This document shows positions 55,101 to 64,000 of a stretch of DNA of 64,000 nt, in pieces. The DNA comes from Triangularia verruculosa (lineage: Eukaryota > Ascomycota > Sordariomycetes > Sordariales > Podosporaceae). The translations under genes and the position numbers were made by a program. The number at the start of each line of letters is the position of its first letter. Position 1 is the first letter of the stretch. The stretch covers positions 558,001-622,000 of the forward strand of contig MU863877.1 in NCBI GenBank assembly GCA_033296885.1, in the 5' to 3' direction. Under the pieces are notes generated by a model. The model worked only from the letters and a program-made list of their open reading frames with translations. It was not told the DNA's origin and searched no databases.

Positions 55101-56519
55101 TTCTTTTCCAAGTTCTTCAACCACTGGTGCCCCATGGTTCGTGCTTACTATATGCGTCTGCTCTGCTGGCGGATATGCAGGGACTCTGGTAGCGCCAGTG
55201 AGGTTAACAGGCAAGCTTTTTTTTTCTTTATGAGCTCATTGGCAGCTTGCTAACATTATGTTTCCAGCAAAATATTCCTCACAGTCTCGGAGCGGCTCAA
55301 GACTCTTTGGGCTCACTATCTTTGGCTCAAGGCAGATGCGGACATGCGTGGAAAGGTACAGCCTTCCACAGCGCCTGCTCACCCCACTCCGGGCAAGCGG
55401 TTTCTGATCATCCGCACTGAAGTCCAGCCACCACAGCCAAATATAAAGCTCGGCTTCGACTCATTCTCCAGCTCCTTCCCGGGATCAGATCAACTCGTTG
55501 ACTATGCTGGCACATTTGGCATCAACGGCGGAGATTCTGTTGGCGGTGCCAAGGATGATGGCGATGTATCGTCTTTCAAGAAGCGGTTGTCTATTCTTGG
55601 CAAGGTGTTGCCTTTCAACTCGCAAAATGGACGGGCCGCAGATCCCAAGCGCACCTGGGACGAGGAGCTGGAACAAGCTCGTCGGGAAACGGCTGCTGCG
55701 CGAACAGGACCTCGCCAGGGACCTCCTCCACCGCCAAAGAGGCCAGGCCACCATCCTACGTTGTCTACCGACTCGATCTCGACTACGGGCTCTGCTCCCA
55801 TCTACGAGGCCACCACCTATGTCTTTCGCTTTGCTTTGACATGGCAGACTGGACCCGGAGGGCAGCCAATGCCTCTGGGCCCTACTCGTGACCGAATCCT
55901 GACCCGACCTCGACTTCCTGCGCCTGCTCAAGCAAGAGTCAGTGCTCGCTCTGCGGCGCTTAACGACGTTGGGAATTTCCAGAACGGGAGCCTCGTCTAT
56001 CGCAGCGACAGCCCGCCTCCCATTGCTCCCGGTCTTCCACCCGACACCCGCCGTGTCAGCGGTGCTTTGCAGACTGGTCTAATCAGCGAGGCACGCAATG
56101 CCCGGCCTCTGTCGGTTGTGGATGACACGCCACGAAAGTCAATGGAGAGCTCCAAACGCCGTTATTCTTTCAGCATCGATGTCACTGCAGTTGCCTCGGA
56201 CAGTGAGGACGAAAGGTACAACAGGCCATCTCCTCTTCGGCACATGAGCTTCGACGGTCACGAATCCGCTCGTCCCTCATTCGACATGGCCAGGATAGCA
56301 CGTCCGCCAGCCCCCGCGATCCGGGCTGAGAAGCCTACCGGAGTCTATGCCTCGGGCGCGGTGTACACTGGGCGAGCCCTCGCCGAGTGGGCCATTATCA
56401 TCAATGAGTGCAACAGCTTTGTTGACCGCCGACGAGACGAGGGGGTGCTTGGGCTGGCGGAGGTGGAGATTCCTATTCTTGGAGTTGACGGGCTTGGGAT
56501 GCGGCAGCAGCGGGCCTAG
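52158..56519 (+). CDS. DUF1765 / UPF0592 family protein
   Basis: Large fungal protein of 1434 aa, ATG at 52158. Two exons, 52158-55210 and 55268-56519, joined by a 57-nt intron with a GC donor (AG|GCAAGC), branch TTGCTAAC and acceptor TTCCAG; only this pair restores the frame at SEVNSKIFLTVSERLKTLWA. The first ~430 residues are Ser/Pro/Thr-rich and basic, with SRASVYLTRIKQRPQS, and are probably disordered and phosphorylated. The conserved part runs from about residue 430 (DPLWGTFRTLDGEFARF) to 1070 and contains LNKWWNGLLSMLD, PLSLVNWCGKACAYAFFFVP, IPWHGPWVSRWRGGETDLFF and WPFWLEVGKMMAES; it matches the DUF1765 family. The C-terminal ~350 residues are again Pro/Ser-rich, then TGRALAEWAIIINECNSFVD. 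Function of the family is poorly known. Confidence 0.9.
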
Positions 56520-58183
56520 TCATCTCGCTCGCACAGGTCTGGGGACTTGAGATTGGGGCACCATCTGGCTGATTGCGGCTCGAAACATTGAACATATCTT
56601 TATTTCGCTACGCATCACCACGCGAATGACATCACTACCTTACCTTTCCGCCCATCCTTCGATACACGTTATTTGCCAGCCATCTCACCGACATATACAA
56701 AAGTACATACAGCACACATTTTTCAAACAGATGTTTTTTATTTTGATATCAGCATTTAGCGACTTTGCATTTTTTTCTCTCTCATGAGCCAGAAAAGTTT
56801 TTTTTTTCGGTTTTTTTTTTTTGCGCCTGGCAAGTATTTACCGTATATAAGGCCCTGTCTCTTTTTTGGTTTAATTGGTTTACTTGGTCAGATTCATACG
56901 AGCATTCATTTACATATAACATTATTTGGGGCGTTTCTTGGGTTACCTATTTTGTTTGTTGAGGGGGGTAGGGGAGTTTTTACCGGATTAATGTTTTTTT
57001 TGGAGAGGAAATAGGGGAAATGGGTTTTGTTAAATATTTTTATTAGATTGGGAGTTGAAGTTTATGCTTTTTGTTTTGGTCTTGAAAGGACTTTGGGGGA
57101 GATGGTAAAAAACATACATACATACACCTTAATGGTTGATTTATATTGTTTTCTGGACTGATGTTGGGATTAAAAGAAGTGGTGTTTTTTGGGAGGGGGG
57201 GTTTTGGTGATTAGTTGTTGTTGTTGTTGAGATTGGATGGTTTTGATACCCTGCCAAAAGATGCTGGGAGAATGTGTGTGTAGTGTTGTTGTTGTTGTTT
57301 TCTGTAAGATAGGAGGGGGAGGGAAGGTGGAGGGTTTTTGCTTCTGGAGGCTTTGTTTTAGGTTCTTTTGCTGTTGGGGTTGGGGTTGGGGTAAATGTAA
57401 GTATAAATAATATTTGTTTGGGTGGTGGCGGGATTGTGAATAATATTGAAGTTGAATCTTGGGATGGAAAGTATAGTATGTACGTGACTTTGCTTGGATG
57501 GTTGGTGTGTGTGTGTGTGTGTGTGCGTGTGTGTGTGTGTGTATGCTGTCATGGAGTTGAGATTGCTTGGAGGTGGATGGAAGGTTGGGAACGGGAGTAG
57601 ATTCCTGCCCGATTCGGAAGGTGGGTCGGGGAGTTGAGGTGGTTGAGTGGCTGGCCAGCTAGGGGGAGGAGGGGCGGTTGTTGTTGTGGCGGCTGGCATA
57701 AGTGGGAGGGGAGATGCTCGAGCTGTCAGGGGGGTTTGACATCAGATGTATGTCAACATGTCAGTGTTCATCCCAAACCTTTTTTTCTTACTGCGCACAG
57801 TGCTCGCAGATCGTCGTCTGGTTTTATGTGTGGGACTTGTTGAAAATGCACCAGTGCTGAGTTGCCGTGGGCTTCAGCATTGGGAGAAAAAGCAGTGACA
57901 TGGTCCATGGTATCTGAGAGTCCCGACAGGTTTTTAGTTGTCCTGGTTATCGATGGTACTCTTCCAACACTGACTGGTACTTGTTTCGGTAGCGGGTTTT
58001 CTATTTTGTGTTATTTATTTTCTTGACTTTTCTATGTATTTATATCTTGAATATTCACCCGACATATTTTACCCAGGATCAGTAAAGGGTTGTACTCCTT
58101 TTCTTTCAGAGTTCATATATATCCGGATCCTCCAACACCAGTCGGCACCCCTGTTGGCAGACAAGCAAGCAAGCAGGCAAGAA
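56520..58183. other. intergenic region with GT microsatellite
   Basis: 3' flank of the DUF1765 gene and upstream region of the 58184 gene. T- and G-rich on the plus strand between 56760 and 57400. A (GT)n tract at 57506-57542 is interrupted by one C. No gene seen. Confidence 0.65.
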
Positions 58184-58732
58184 ATGCCACCCGGCCGATT
58201 CCCCCACACCACCGCCTCCCCAGCTCGAAGAGGAAGGAGAAGACGCGCTGTTTTCCCGCTTCCCGCGTTCTATGTTATTCTGTTGTTGTGTGTAATCGCC
58301 TGGACTGCGTCTCACACCACTGCCTCGTGGGATTATACTACTTACAACCACAAGCATGATCATCATGACCCGAAACGGCATCACGCGAGGGATACGTATA
58401 CCCCCTTCCCTGGCCGGGTTGTCCCTCAGCATGTTCATCACCATGAGAAACGGAACGGGATGGCTGGGGGTATGGCTTTTTTGGAAATGCTTGGTCGGGC
58501 GCAGGGGGGGGGTGTAGCTGTTACGAGGCCTTTGGGGGGTGGGGCTTCTGTGAGAGGGCATAGGGGTAGGTATGGAAATGGTGGGAGGGGTGGGGAAGGG
58601 AAGGGGAGGAAGGGGTATGATGTTGTTAGGTTGGATGATGCTGTTGGTGAGCCGGTTGGTTACTTAACGGAGGGTGGGGAGGGGGAGGGGGAGCTGAAGA
58701 GGGGGAGGATGGTTGTTGTTGAGGGGCTTTGA
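58184..58732 (+). CDS. small single-pass membrane protein candidate
   Basis: 182-aa frame from ATG at 58184 (AGAAATGCC). A basic N-terminus (ARRGRRRRAVF) precedes one hydrophobic segment (residues ~28-44, PAFYVILLLCVIAW), which suggests a type II signal anchor or an uncleaved signal. A His-rich stretch follows (NHKHDHHDPKRHHARD, VPQHVHHHEKR), then a Gly/Arg-rich tail. Codon third positions are C-rich at the 5' end and G-rich after about 58470, as in other genes here. No family recognised. The His clusters could bind metal, but this is speculative. The ORF length and a hydrophobic segment in a good position argue for a gene; the G-rich low-complexity tail argues for caution. Confidence 0.45.
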   Translation: MPPGRFPHTTASPARRGRRRRAVFPLPAFYVILLLCVIAWTASHTTASWDYTTYNHKHDHHDPKRHHARDTYTPFPGRVVPQHVHHHEKRNGMAGGMAFLEMLGRAQGGGVAVTRPLGGGASVRGHRGRYGNGGRGGEGKGRKGYDVVRLDDAVGEPVGYLTEGGEGEGELKRGRMVVVEGL

Positions 58733-59796
58733 CTGAGAGTTTGCCCTGGTGGATGTCACCATATGAGAGGACTGTAGGTGAGATAGACCTACATGGTCTA
58801 CAAGGATAGGATTTGGAAAGGCATGAGACAGTTTTTGAATCGTGAAAGAGAAATAGCCAGTAAATAGTGACAACATCCAACCAACGGTGTTAAAAAGCTA
58901 GCAACCAGTGTGCCATCCAAGGCACTCACCTATCGCGGGTTCAAGTGGTAACAGCATCTGGCCTGAGGCAACAATCCAGTCAAAAACACCACCTAGCTTG
59001 CTCCTTCCCTACAAACAGAACCACGGCATATATATTAGGTCCTGGACACACTTTCCAACAGCTCCAGTACCCTTATCAGGGCGCCACAACTTGTGGTCAG
59101 GTCAAATGGTAAGGGTATTGGAGCTGCGATCCCCCGGGGGGCTTGCAACCGATAGCCCCCACGTTCGAACCGGAGAAAATCCACGGGTTTTCGCAACCGG
59201 CCACCCAACTCACCGGTTGAGTTGGGTGGCCGGTGAGCTTTTTCATTTTCTTAGTCATGTAGGCACAGTATACTAATCCTTTCTCTTTTTCAGTAATTTA
59301 TAAGTGATTGTTCTCAAGAGTCTGGAAGTCCGAGTGGTAATTCGTCGACAAGATCAAAAAGGCATTTCACAATCCCAAGACTAAAAGAGACTCAGTTAAG
59401 AATAGGTGTTCCCATTCAGCTAAACTAGAAGCGTTGCCAAGAAGAAGAAGAAAGAACTATTACCTTTCAAAGTAAATAGCGCTCTCACTCCCCCCAAAAC
59501 ACCAAAAACTTCCATTGCTATTTCCCTCCACCATTTTGCTCATCAAAAGAGCTACCGATAAAAAAGGTAGACATCGGTGGTCAAACCCCGCGATGCCCAG
59601 ATAGAAGATTAAGCTGCCATAAGCCATTACAACATTCCCATTCCAAAAAAAAAACAAGACATTAAAAACACCCCCCGGCCCGAATCCCGTTTCCCTACAC
59701 GTTTTTCGCACAACTCCTAAACTTTTCGATCTCATCATCCCCAGGAAAGAAGTCGCCATCAGTGCTCCGTTAATATTGTCTGTCCGCTCAGCACAC
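58733..59796. other. intergenic region containing SINE-like copy B
   Basis: Between the 58184 gene and the secreted repeat protein. Its middle is the SINE-like element at 59000-59250; the sequence upstream (58905-59000) may be a more diverged part of the same element. No gene seen in the rest. Confidence 0.6.
59000..59250 (+). mobile_element. tRNA-derived SINE-like element, copy B
   Basis: Matches the minus strand of 41891-42130. It carries TGGTCAGGTCAAATGGTAAG (A-box-like, about 59093) and ACGTTCGAACC (B-box-like, about 59161), separated by a variable-arm-like GC-rich hairpin (ATCCCCCGGGGGG). A second hairpin-forming segment (CCACCCAACTCACCGG paired with its complement, 59200-59235) precedes the terminal GAGCTTTTT. 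Confidence 0.7.
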
Positions 59797-60927
59797 TTAA
59801 AACTGCACTGGAACGATCGAGTTGAGCCCCGGGACAATAGACCCAACCGTGCCGAGGATGCTCTGGAGCAGGCCGCTGATGGGGCTGTTGAAGATGAGAC
59901 CGCCGACTGTGCCGCCGATGCCGGTGCCGCCAACCACCTCGTTGAGGAGACCGCCGCCGCCGACCGGGCCACTACTGAGAAGACTGGTGATGAGGTCAGT
60001 GACCAGCTTCAGGATGCCAGAGATGATTCCAAGGGAGCCGCCGGGTCCACCGCCGATCACGCCGGCGGTGATCTGACCGACGAGGGGGAGACCGTTCAGG
60101 CCCGAGATTCCGGGGAGGGTCAGACGGGCGACGCCGGCCTTCAGGTCCGCGTCAAGGGTCTCGAGGGATGCACGTACCGCCTCAGCCTTCTCCTCGGGGG
60201 TCTTGTTGGCGTTCTCAGCCATGGTGGCCTCTGTGGTGACATGTTAGATTTTGTGGGACTGAAAACATGGAGAAGGATCGAAGGGGGGGTTTTGCTTACT
60301 GATGGTCTCGAGGTTGTTCTGGAAGTCGGTCAACAGCTGGGTGAGAGCCTCCTGGTTAACCTGGCTAGCGAGGAGCGTGTAGTAGTTGGCGACCTGCTGG
60401 GCGTGAGCGGTGTTGCGCTTCTGGATAGCGGCGGCAACGTCCTGGCGAGTGGCCTGGACGGAGGGGACACCGGGGAGGGGCAGGGGGAGAGGGAAAGGGA
60501 GGGGAAGGCCACCGCCGCCGCCGCCGCCGAGGAGACCGCCGACGATGGGGAGACCACCGGCAAGGCCACCGACGAGGGGAAGGCCGCCGCCACCACCACC
60601 GCCAAGGAGACCGCCAATGAGGGGAAGACCCTGGAGGAGGGGTCCGAGGATGGGGAGACCGCCGAGGAGGGGGCCAAGGATGGGGAGACCACCACTGCCA
60701 CCGCCGCCGCCGAGACCACCGAGGAGGCCGCTGAGGAGGGGTCCGAGGATCGGGATGCCGTCAAGGAGCTGGGCCTCGAGGGCGGCCTGGAGCTGAGCCA
60801 TCTGCTGGGCTTGCTGCTCAGCGAGCTGCATCTGCTGCATCTGCTGAGCCTGCTGGGCCTGCTCCTCAGGAACAGGGACAGCCAGGGCAGTGCTGGCGAG
60901 GACGAGGAGAGGGAGAGTGGCCTTCAT
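59797..60927 (-). CDS. secreted Gly/Leu/Pro-repeat protein
   Basis: 353-aa protein from two exons, 60927-60300 and 60230-59797. The intron (60231-60299, 69 nt) has donor GTAAGC, branch TCTAACAT and acceptor CACAG. A clear signal peptide MKATLPLLVLASTALA is followed by a Gln-rich helix, then hydrophobic Gly-rich repeats (PILGPLLGGLPILGPLLQG, GLLGGGGGGGLPLVGG), a Pro-rich run (LPLPFPLPLPLPG), a short helical domain (about residues 160-250), and a second Gly/Leu/Ile-rich region ending SIVPVQF. It probably acts outside the cell or in the wall as a self-associating hydrophobic protein, but there is no Cys pattern of a hydrophobin and no named family is recognised. A TATAAG element lies 150 bp upstream. 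The opposite strand is open throughout, a side effect of the repeat composition. Confidence 0.8.
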
Positions 60928-61664
60928 GATGAAAGATGAAGTTGCTTGTGTGGTGGTTGGTCTGAGTTGAGACGGTCTGAAGTTGGAAGTGAGTGGTGTG
61001 TGTGTGTGTGTTTGTGAGTGAAGGACCGGGTGGTGAGGAAAAAAAGAGGTCTCGATATCGGTCAGATCCCGTCGTACTTATACAGAAATCGAGATGACCT
61101 CCCGGCCCGCAGAAACCACGTTCGACATTGCCGGACATGTTGCGCCATCCTTGATCAACAAGCAGTCTGCTATGGATCGGTCCAACTCTCGGCGAGGTCG
61201 GGAGTGAGACGGTATGCTGATGGTTCACGAGCCGCGATCAACTTCTACGGTTTGTTGTCAACGGTGTGCTGCAAGGAACGCGGGAGTCAGGGGCTGTCTC
61301 AAATAATTCTTGGTCAAAAAGGGGGTGTTGGAATGCCAGATGGATCGTGACCCCCAAGTCAACACAGCAAAAAGCGGGGTCGCATGCCGTCGCTGGTCTC
61401 CTTCACGACACTCTCCGCGGATATCCAGAGAAATATCATCATGACTTGGTGAAGAGACTCATTCAAGGGTTGAATTTGAGTGAGATGGCGGGCCGCAACA
61501 GTCCCAGGTGACTACCTCTAAAGAATGCGGGTATTGCGGGATTCGTCCCGTTCCGCGATGATCAGTCGGAGCCGACAAGGACAGCAAGATCGACTTCCAG
61601 CGGAGGCGTTCTCGACCTCCAGAGGAAGGAGTGCCTGTTGTGTTCTGGTGTACCTGCGCCTTTC
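60928..61664. other. divergent intergenic region
   Basis: Shared upstream region of the secreted repeat protein and the 61665 candidate. Contains a short TG tract (60996-61012). No gene seen. Confidence 0.6.
61077..61082 (-). promoter_or_regulatory. TATA box of the secreted repeat-protein gene
   Basis: TATAAG on the minus strand, 150 bp upstream of the ATG at 60927, with an ATG-free leader between. Confidence 0.5.
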
Positions 61665-62555
61665 ATGTGTCTCTGTGGGGAATTAGATCTTCCTCCAGCA
61701 GCCAACTCGCCTCCTCCCTCGCCTCAGGTCATCACACACACCGGTCTTCAACATACCTCGAGTCGATATGCTATGATGGTTGAGCACGAAGGTTCATCGG
61801 CGAGAGACGCAATGGACTCCAGAAGATGGCGAAACGTGCCCGGATCGTACCCAACACCGAGTCCCTTTCAAGACCTCGAGTCACAGGCCGGCTCGCCCAT
61901 GCCAGCGTCAGCCACCCCCGCTCGCGATAGTCCATAGCGTGGCCCTTCCGAAGCCACAGCCGACAGCAGACGGTCTCTCAACTTCTCTCCCCTCTCGCAG
62001 TTTCCCAGGTCTCGACCAGCTTCGATTGCCCACTTTCCACGGACACAAAGCCGACGAAGCCAGCCTTCGGTTGCGTCCAGCTCAAGCTCTGCAGCATTCC
62101 GGCCAGCCATAACTTGGACCACACATCACGGTGCTCCATTCAGTTTCTTCAATGCTCAGATACCAGAACACATCGCTCTCGATATCTCAGATCGAGGACC
62201 GTCCTCCTTGATCACTCCTTCACCACCCCAACAGTCAGTGGTGTCTCCATCAGAAACAGAGAAGAAAAAAACACCACCGCCACCAAGTGACCATACCCAA
62301 GGTCGGGCGAAGCGGAGGAAGATCAAAGCCACCATCGGCTTCATGAACACGGATTTGAAATGGACATTATGCATCATCTGCATATGGGTCAGTCTCTTCT
62401 TATCGTTCTGTAGCTTGTTCATCGTCGGCTCATGCTGGGGCCTCTGGGGCGGACGGAAGAACAACCCTTGGACAACAGACCGTCCATGTACCAGGCACAA
62501 AAAGGTCATGCAGATGGCCGAGGATCAAAGGAAGCTGAAGCGGTACGGTGTCTGA
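61665..62555 (+). CDS. single-pass membrane protein candidate with internal TAG
   Basis: One reading frame runs from ATG at 61665 to TGA at 62555 (297 codons) with a single TAG at 61935-61937. Before it: Pro-rich and MVEHEGSSARDAMDSRRWR. After it: Ser/Arg-rich (RRSLNFSPLSQFPRSRPAS), IPEHIALDISDRGPSSLITP, a basic RAKRRKIKA stretch, one strong transmembrane helix (about 62370-62440, LCIICIWVSLFLSFCSLFIV) and a basic tail. A textbook branch-acceptor (CTCAAC then pyrimidines, GCAG ending at 62000) suggests an intron spanning the TAG, but I found no strong in-phase donor; GTGCCC at 61836 gives 165 nt and keeps frame. A pseudogene or sequence variant is the alternative. The 62001-62555 part is best supported. 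No family recognised. Confidence 0.4.
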
Positions 62556-62692
62556 CAGCCGGTGATACACGCAAATGGACATGGTAGACCAGCCGGCACC
62601 GCAACTGAATAAAAGCGAGAGCTTGTACCTTGAACGACATTAGAAAAGCATAGATTAATAGTATTGTTAATACGGTGCGGACGTCGAGTGGA

Positions 62693-63495
62693 CTACTCAG
62701 CCCTTGGCGCCAAAGCAATACAACTGAACCTGAGATCCTGACCACCAGACTCCTGATCCAACTTGATAATCCTTCCCAGGCCTAACTCCAATGCCCGTGG
62801 GCTAAGTACATCCTCGTCATCCCCGAGCTCTCCTCTGTCCAAAGGCCCCTCTCGGCACCCCTCCAATTCCCACAGCCGCCCGTTCGCTTTGACATAGCCC
62901 ACGAAATGCTGGCCCAAGTGATCAGTCCTGACCGGCGCGGTATCACCCATCGCAGCAACGGAGTTGTGGGCATCCTCAAACGCCTGGTTGTCATACAGCA
63001 ACTGTGCTCGTTCTTTTCTCAACAACGATGCGGCATCCTTGCGGAGCTGGTCGTACGCACTGCCTGGCTGGATGAGTTCTGACGCCGGGCCGTTGACGGC
63101 GCAGTGAAGCAAGGCGTACGAGCCGCAGGCGTCGCCGATGGTTTGCTCAAACCAGATGATGGGGTTGGTGTTGTTGTCGGGGGAGGACGGGTTTCCGTGG
63201 TAGTATTTGGTTGGGTCACCGAGGCGGGCGTCTTCTGCTTTGCGGTCGGCGTCCCAGGCGGGGGTCAGGGGGATGATGACGACCAGGCCGAGGCAGGGAC
63301 GGGGGATGTGGGAGAGGTCGGGGGGGTCGAGGGAGTAGATGTCGTGGAAGGTGAGGGTGGGTGGGAGGCCGAGTTTGTGGGCGAGGGTGGTGAAGACTTC
63401 GGGGTTGTTTTCTAGGGGGGGTTAGGAGTTGAGGGGGTGAGGGGATGGGGAGGGGAGGTACCGAGCATGATGAAACGTTTTTTGTCTTGGGCCAT
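62693..63495 (-). CDS. yuh1: ubiquitin C-terminal hydrolase, family C12 (UCH)
   Basis: Cysteine protease that removes small adducts from the ubiquitin C-terminus; 250 aa. Exon 1 is 63495-63462 (34 nt, MAQDKKRFIML), exon 2 is 63411-62693. The 50-nt intron has donor GTACCT, branch CTCCTAAC and acceptor CCCCTAG and yields the family start ENNPEVFTTLAHKLGL. Seen: FHDIYSLDPPDL, the Gln of the oxyanion hole in WFEQTIGDAC, the catalytic Cys in DACGSYALLH, the crossover loop region with LLYDNQAFEDAHNSVA, and the catalytic His in GQHFVGYVKANG. The third catalytic position, normally Asp in ELDGR, is Glu here (LWELEGCREGP), which is unusual. The gene converges on the 61665 candidate with only 137 bp between ends. 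Confidence 0.92.
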
Positions 63496-64000
63496 TTTGG
63501 CTGGTTGTTGTTTTGGAAGATCACTTCGAGTATGAACGGCGCAATTGTGCTGCTGATCAAGAAATAGGTTTGTATTCTCGGATACTCTGTAACAGAAATG
63601 CAGCGGTGTGTATATGATAGCTCAAAGGCAGGATCGAGTTACGCAGGCGTCGCTGCCTTGGAGCTTTCCACCCCACCTCTTTCAAGTCATCTTCGGCCAA
63701 CAGTTTCAACGGTGTTACCCTCCATCGATATTGATGATCTGTAAAGTAAGATGGAGGATACTTCATCCATATACAAATCCAACTTGTTCCCTAGGTCCAT
63801 ATTATGGCACTTGAATTGCCTTGACCCAAGGCCTGCCGTTAGATTTGTTGAAGTTACAAGAAGTGATTGAATAATGACTGGTTGATGTTTGTGTAACATA
63901 GCTTTTGGTGAGGGGGAGAGAGGGGAAGCTCTTGATGGGTAATGTAACCAGTTCTGAATCTACGAAAAAGGCTTAACAGAGTTTTATATTCCGAAACCTG
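63496..64000. other. upstream region of the UCH gene, window end
   Basis: 505 bp with no convincing gene. A short leader precedes the UCH ATG. Nothing else was recognised before the window ends. Confidence 0.6.

Noticed and set aside
58915..58950. GCGGGTTCAAGTGG as an independent tRNA B box
   Set aside because: No matching A box or cloverleaf upstream. It may be part of the diverged 5' end of SINE-like copy B.
59085..59175. Possible functional tRNA (Ser/Leu type)
   Set aside because: A- and B-box-like sequences are present but the acceptor and anticodon stems do not pair well, and the same sequence recurs as a longer dispersed element, so it is called SINE-like.
59776..60939. Open plus-strand frame of 387 codons opposite the secreted repeat protein
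   Set aside because: It runs antisense through both exons and the intron of a gene with a signal peptide and good splice sites. Its Glu/Gly/Ala-rich composition is just the complement of the Gly/Leu/Pro repeats.

Overview
The window is nuclear DNA from a filamentous ascomycete, most likely a sordariomycete close to Podospora, Chaetomium or Neurospora. The evidence is as follows. Genes are spaced 1-3 kb apart on both strands. Introns are 50-70 nt, with GTAAGT-like donors, CTAAC/CTGAC branch sites and CAG/TAG acceptors. The gene set is typical of that group: KAR9, a QDE-3-type RecQ helicase, an NrtA nitrate carrier, ACR3 and a CYP505 fused P450-reductase. The genus is an inference; no rDNA or mitochondrial marker is present.

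Layout. 0-14 kb: a 5'-truncated ankyrin-repeat gene (+), a KAR9-like spindle-positioning gene (-), a conserved serine-rich protein of unknown function (+), then a 3.3 kb gene-poor stretch with degenerate tandem repeats and CpG-alternating runs. 14-26 kb: a large RecQ/BLM-like helicase (-), a 3.3 kb divergent spacer, a Zn2Cys6 regulator (+), and the ribosome-assembly factor RPF2 (-, four exons). 26-30.6 kb: an unusual locus with paired TGACGTCA sites, a TATA box, an ATG-free leader carrying four candidate mini-introns and a low-complexity reading frame, followed by an AIG2/gamma-glutamylcyclotransferase-like gene. 31.8-43.6 kb: NrtA nitrate transporter (+), cystathionine gamma-lyase (-) between two copies of a degenerate short repeat, an unknown protein (-), a DUF1275 membrane protein (-), a tRNA-derived SINE-like copy and an ACR3 arsenite transporter (-). 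45-56.5 kb: CYP505 (+) and a DUF1765 protein (+) with a GC-AG intron. 58-64 kb: a small single-pass membrane protein candidate, the second SINE-like copy, a secreted Gly/Leu/Pro-repeat protein (-), a membrane-protein candidate interrupted by an in-frame TAG, and a ubiquitin C-terminal hydrolase (-).

There is no obvious secondary-metabolite cluster. The genes are mostly unrelated housekeeping and stress functions. Two pairings may be functional: ACR3 and CYP505 are divergent across 1.4 kb, and RPF2 is divergent from the multi-intron-leader locus across about 2 kb. Exon-intron structures were read directly from splice signals and frame continuity. I found no canonical tRNA, 5S rRNA or intact transposon.
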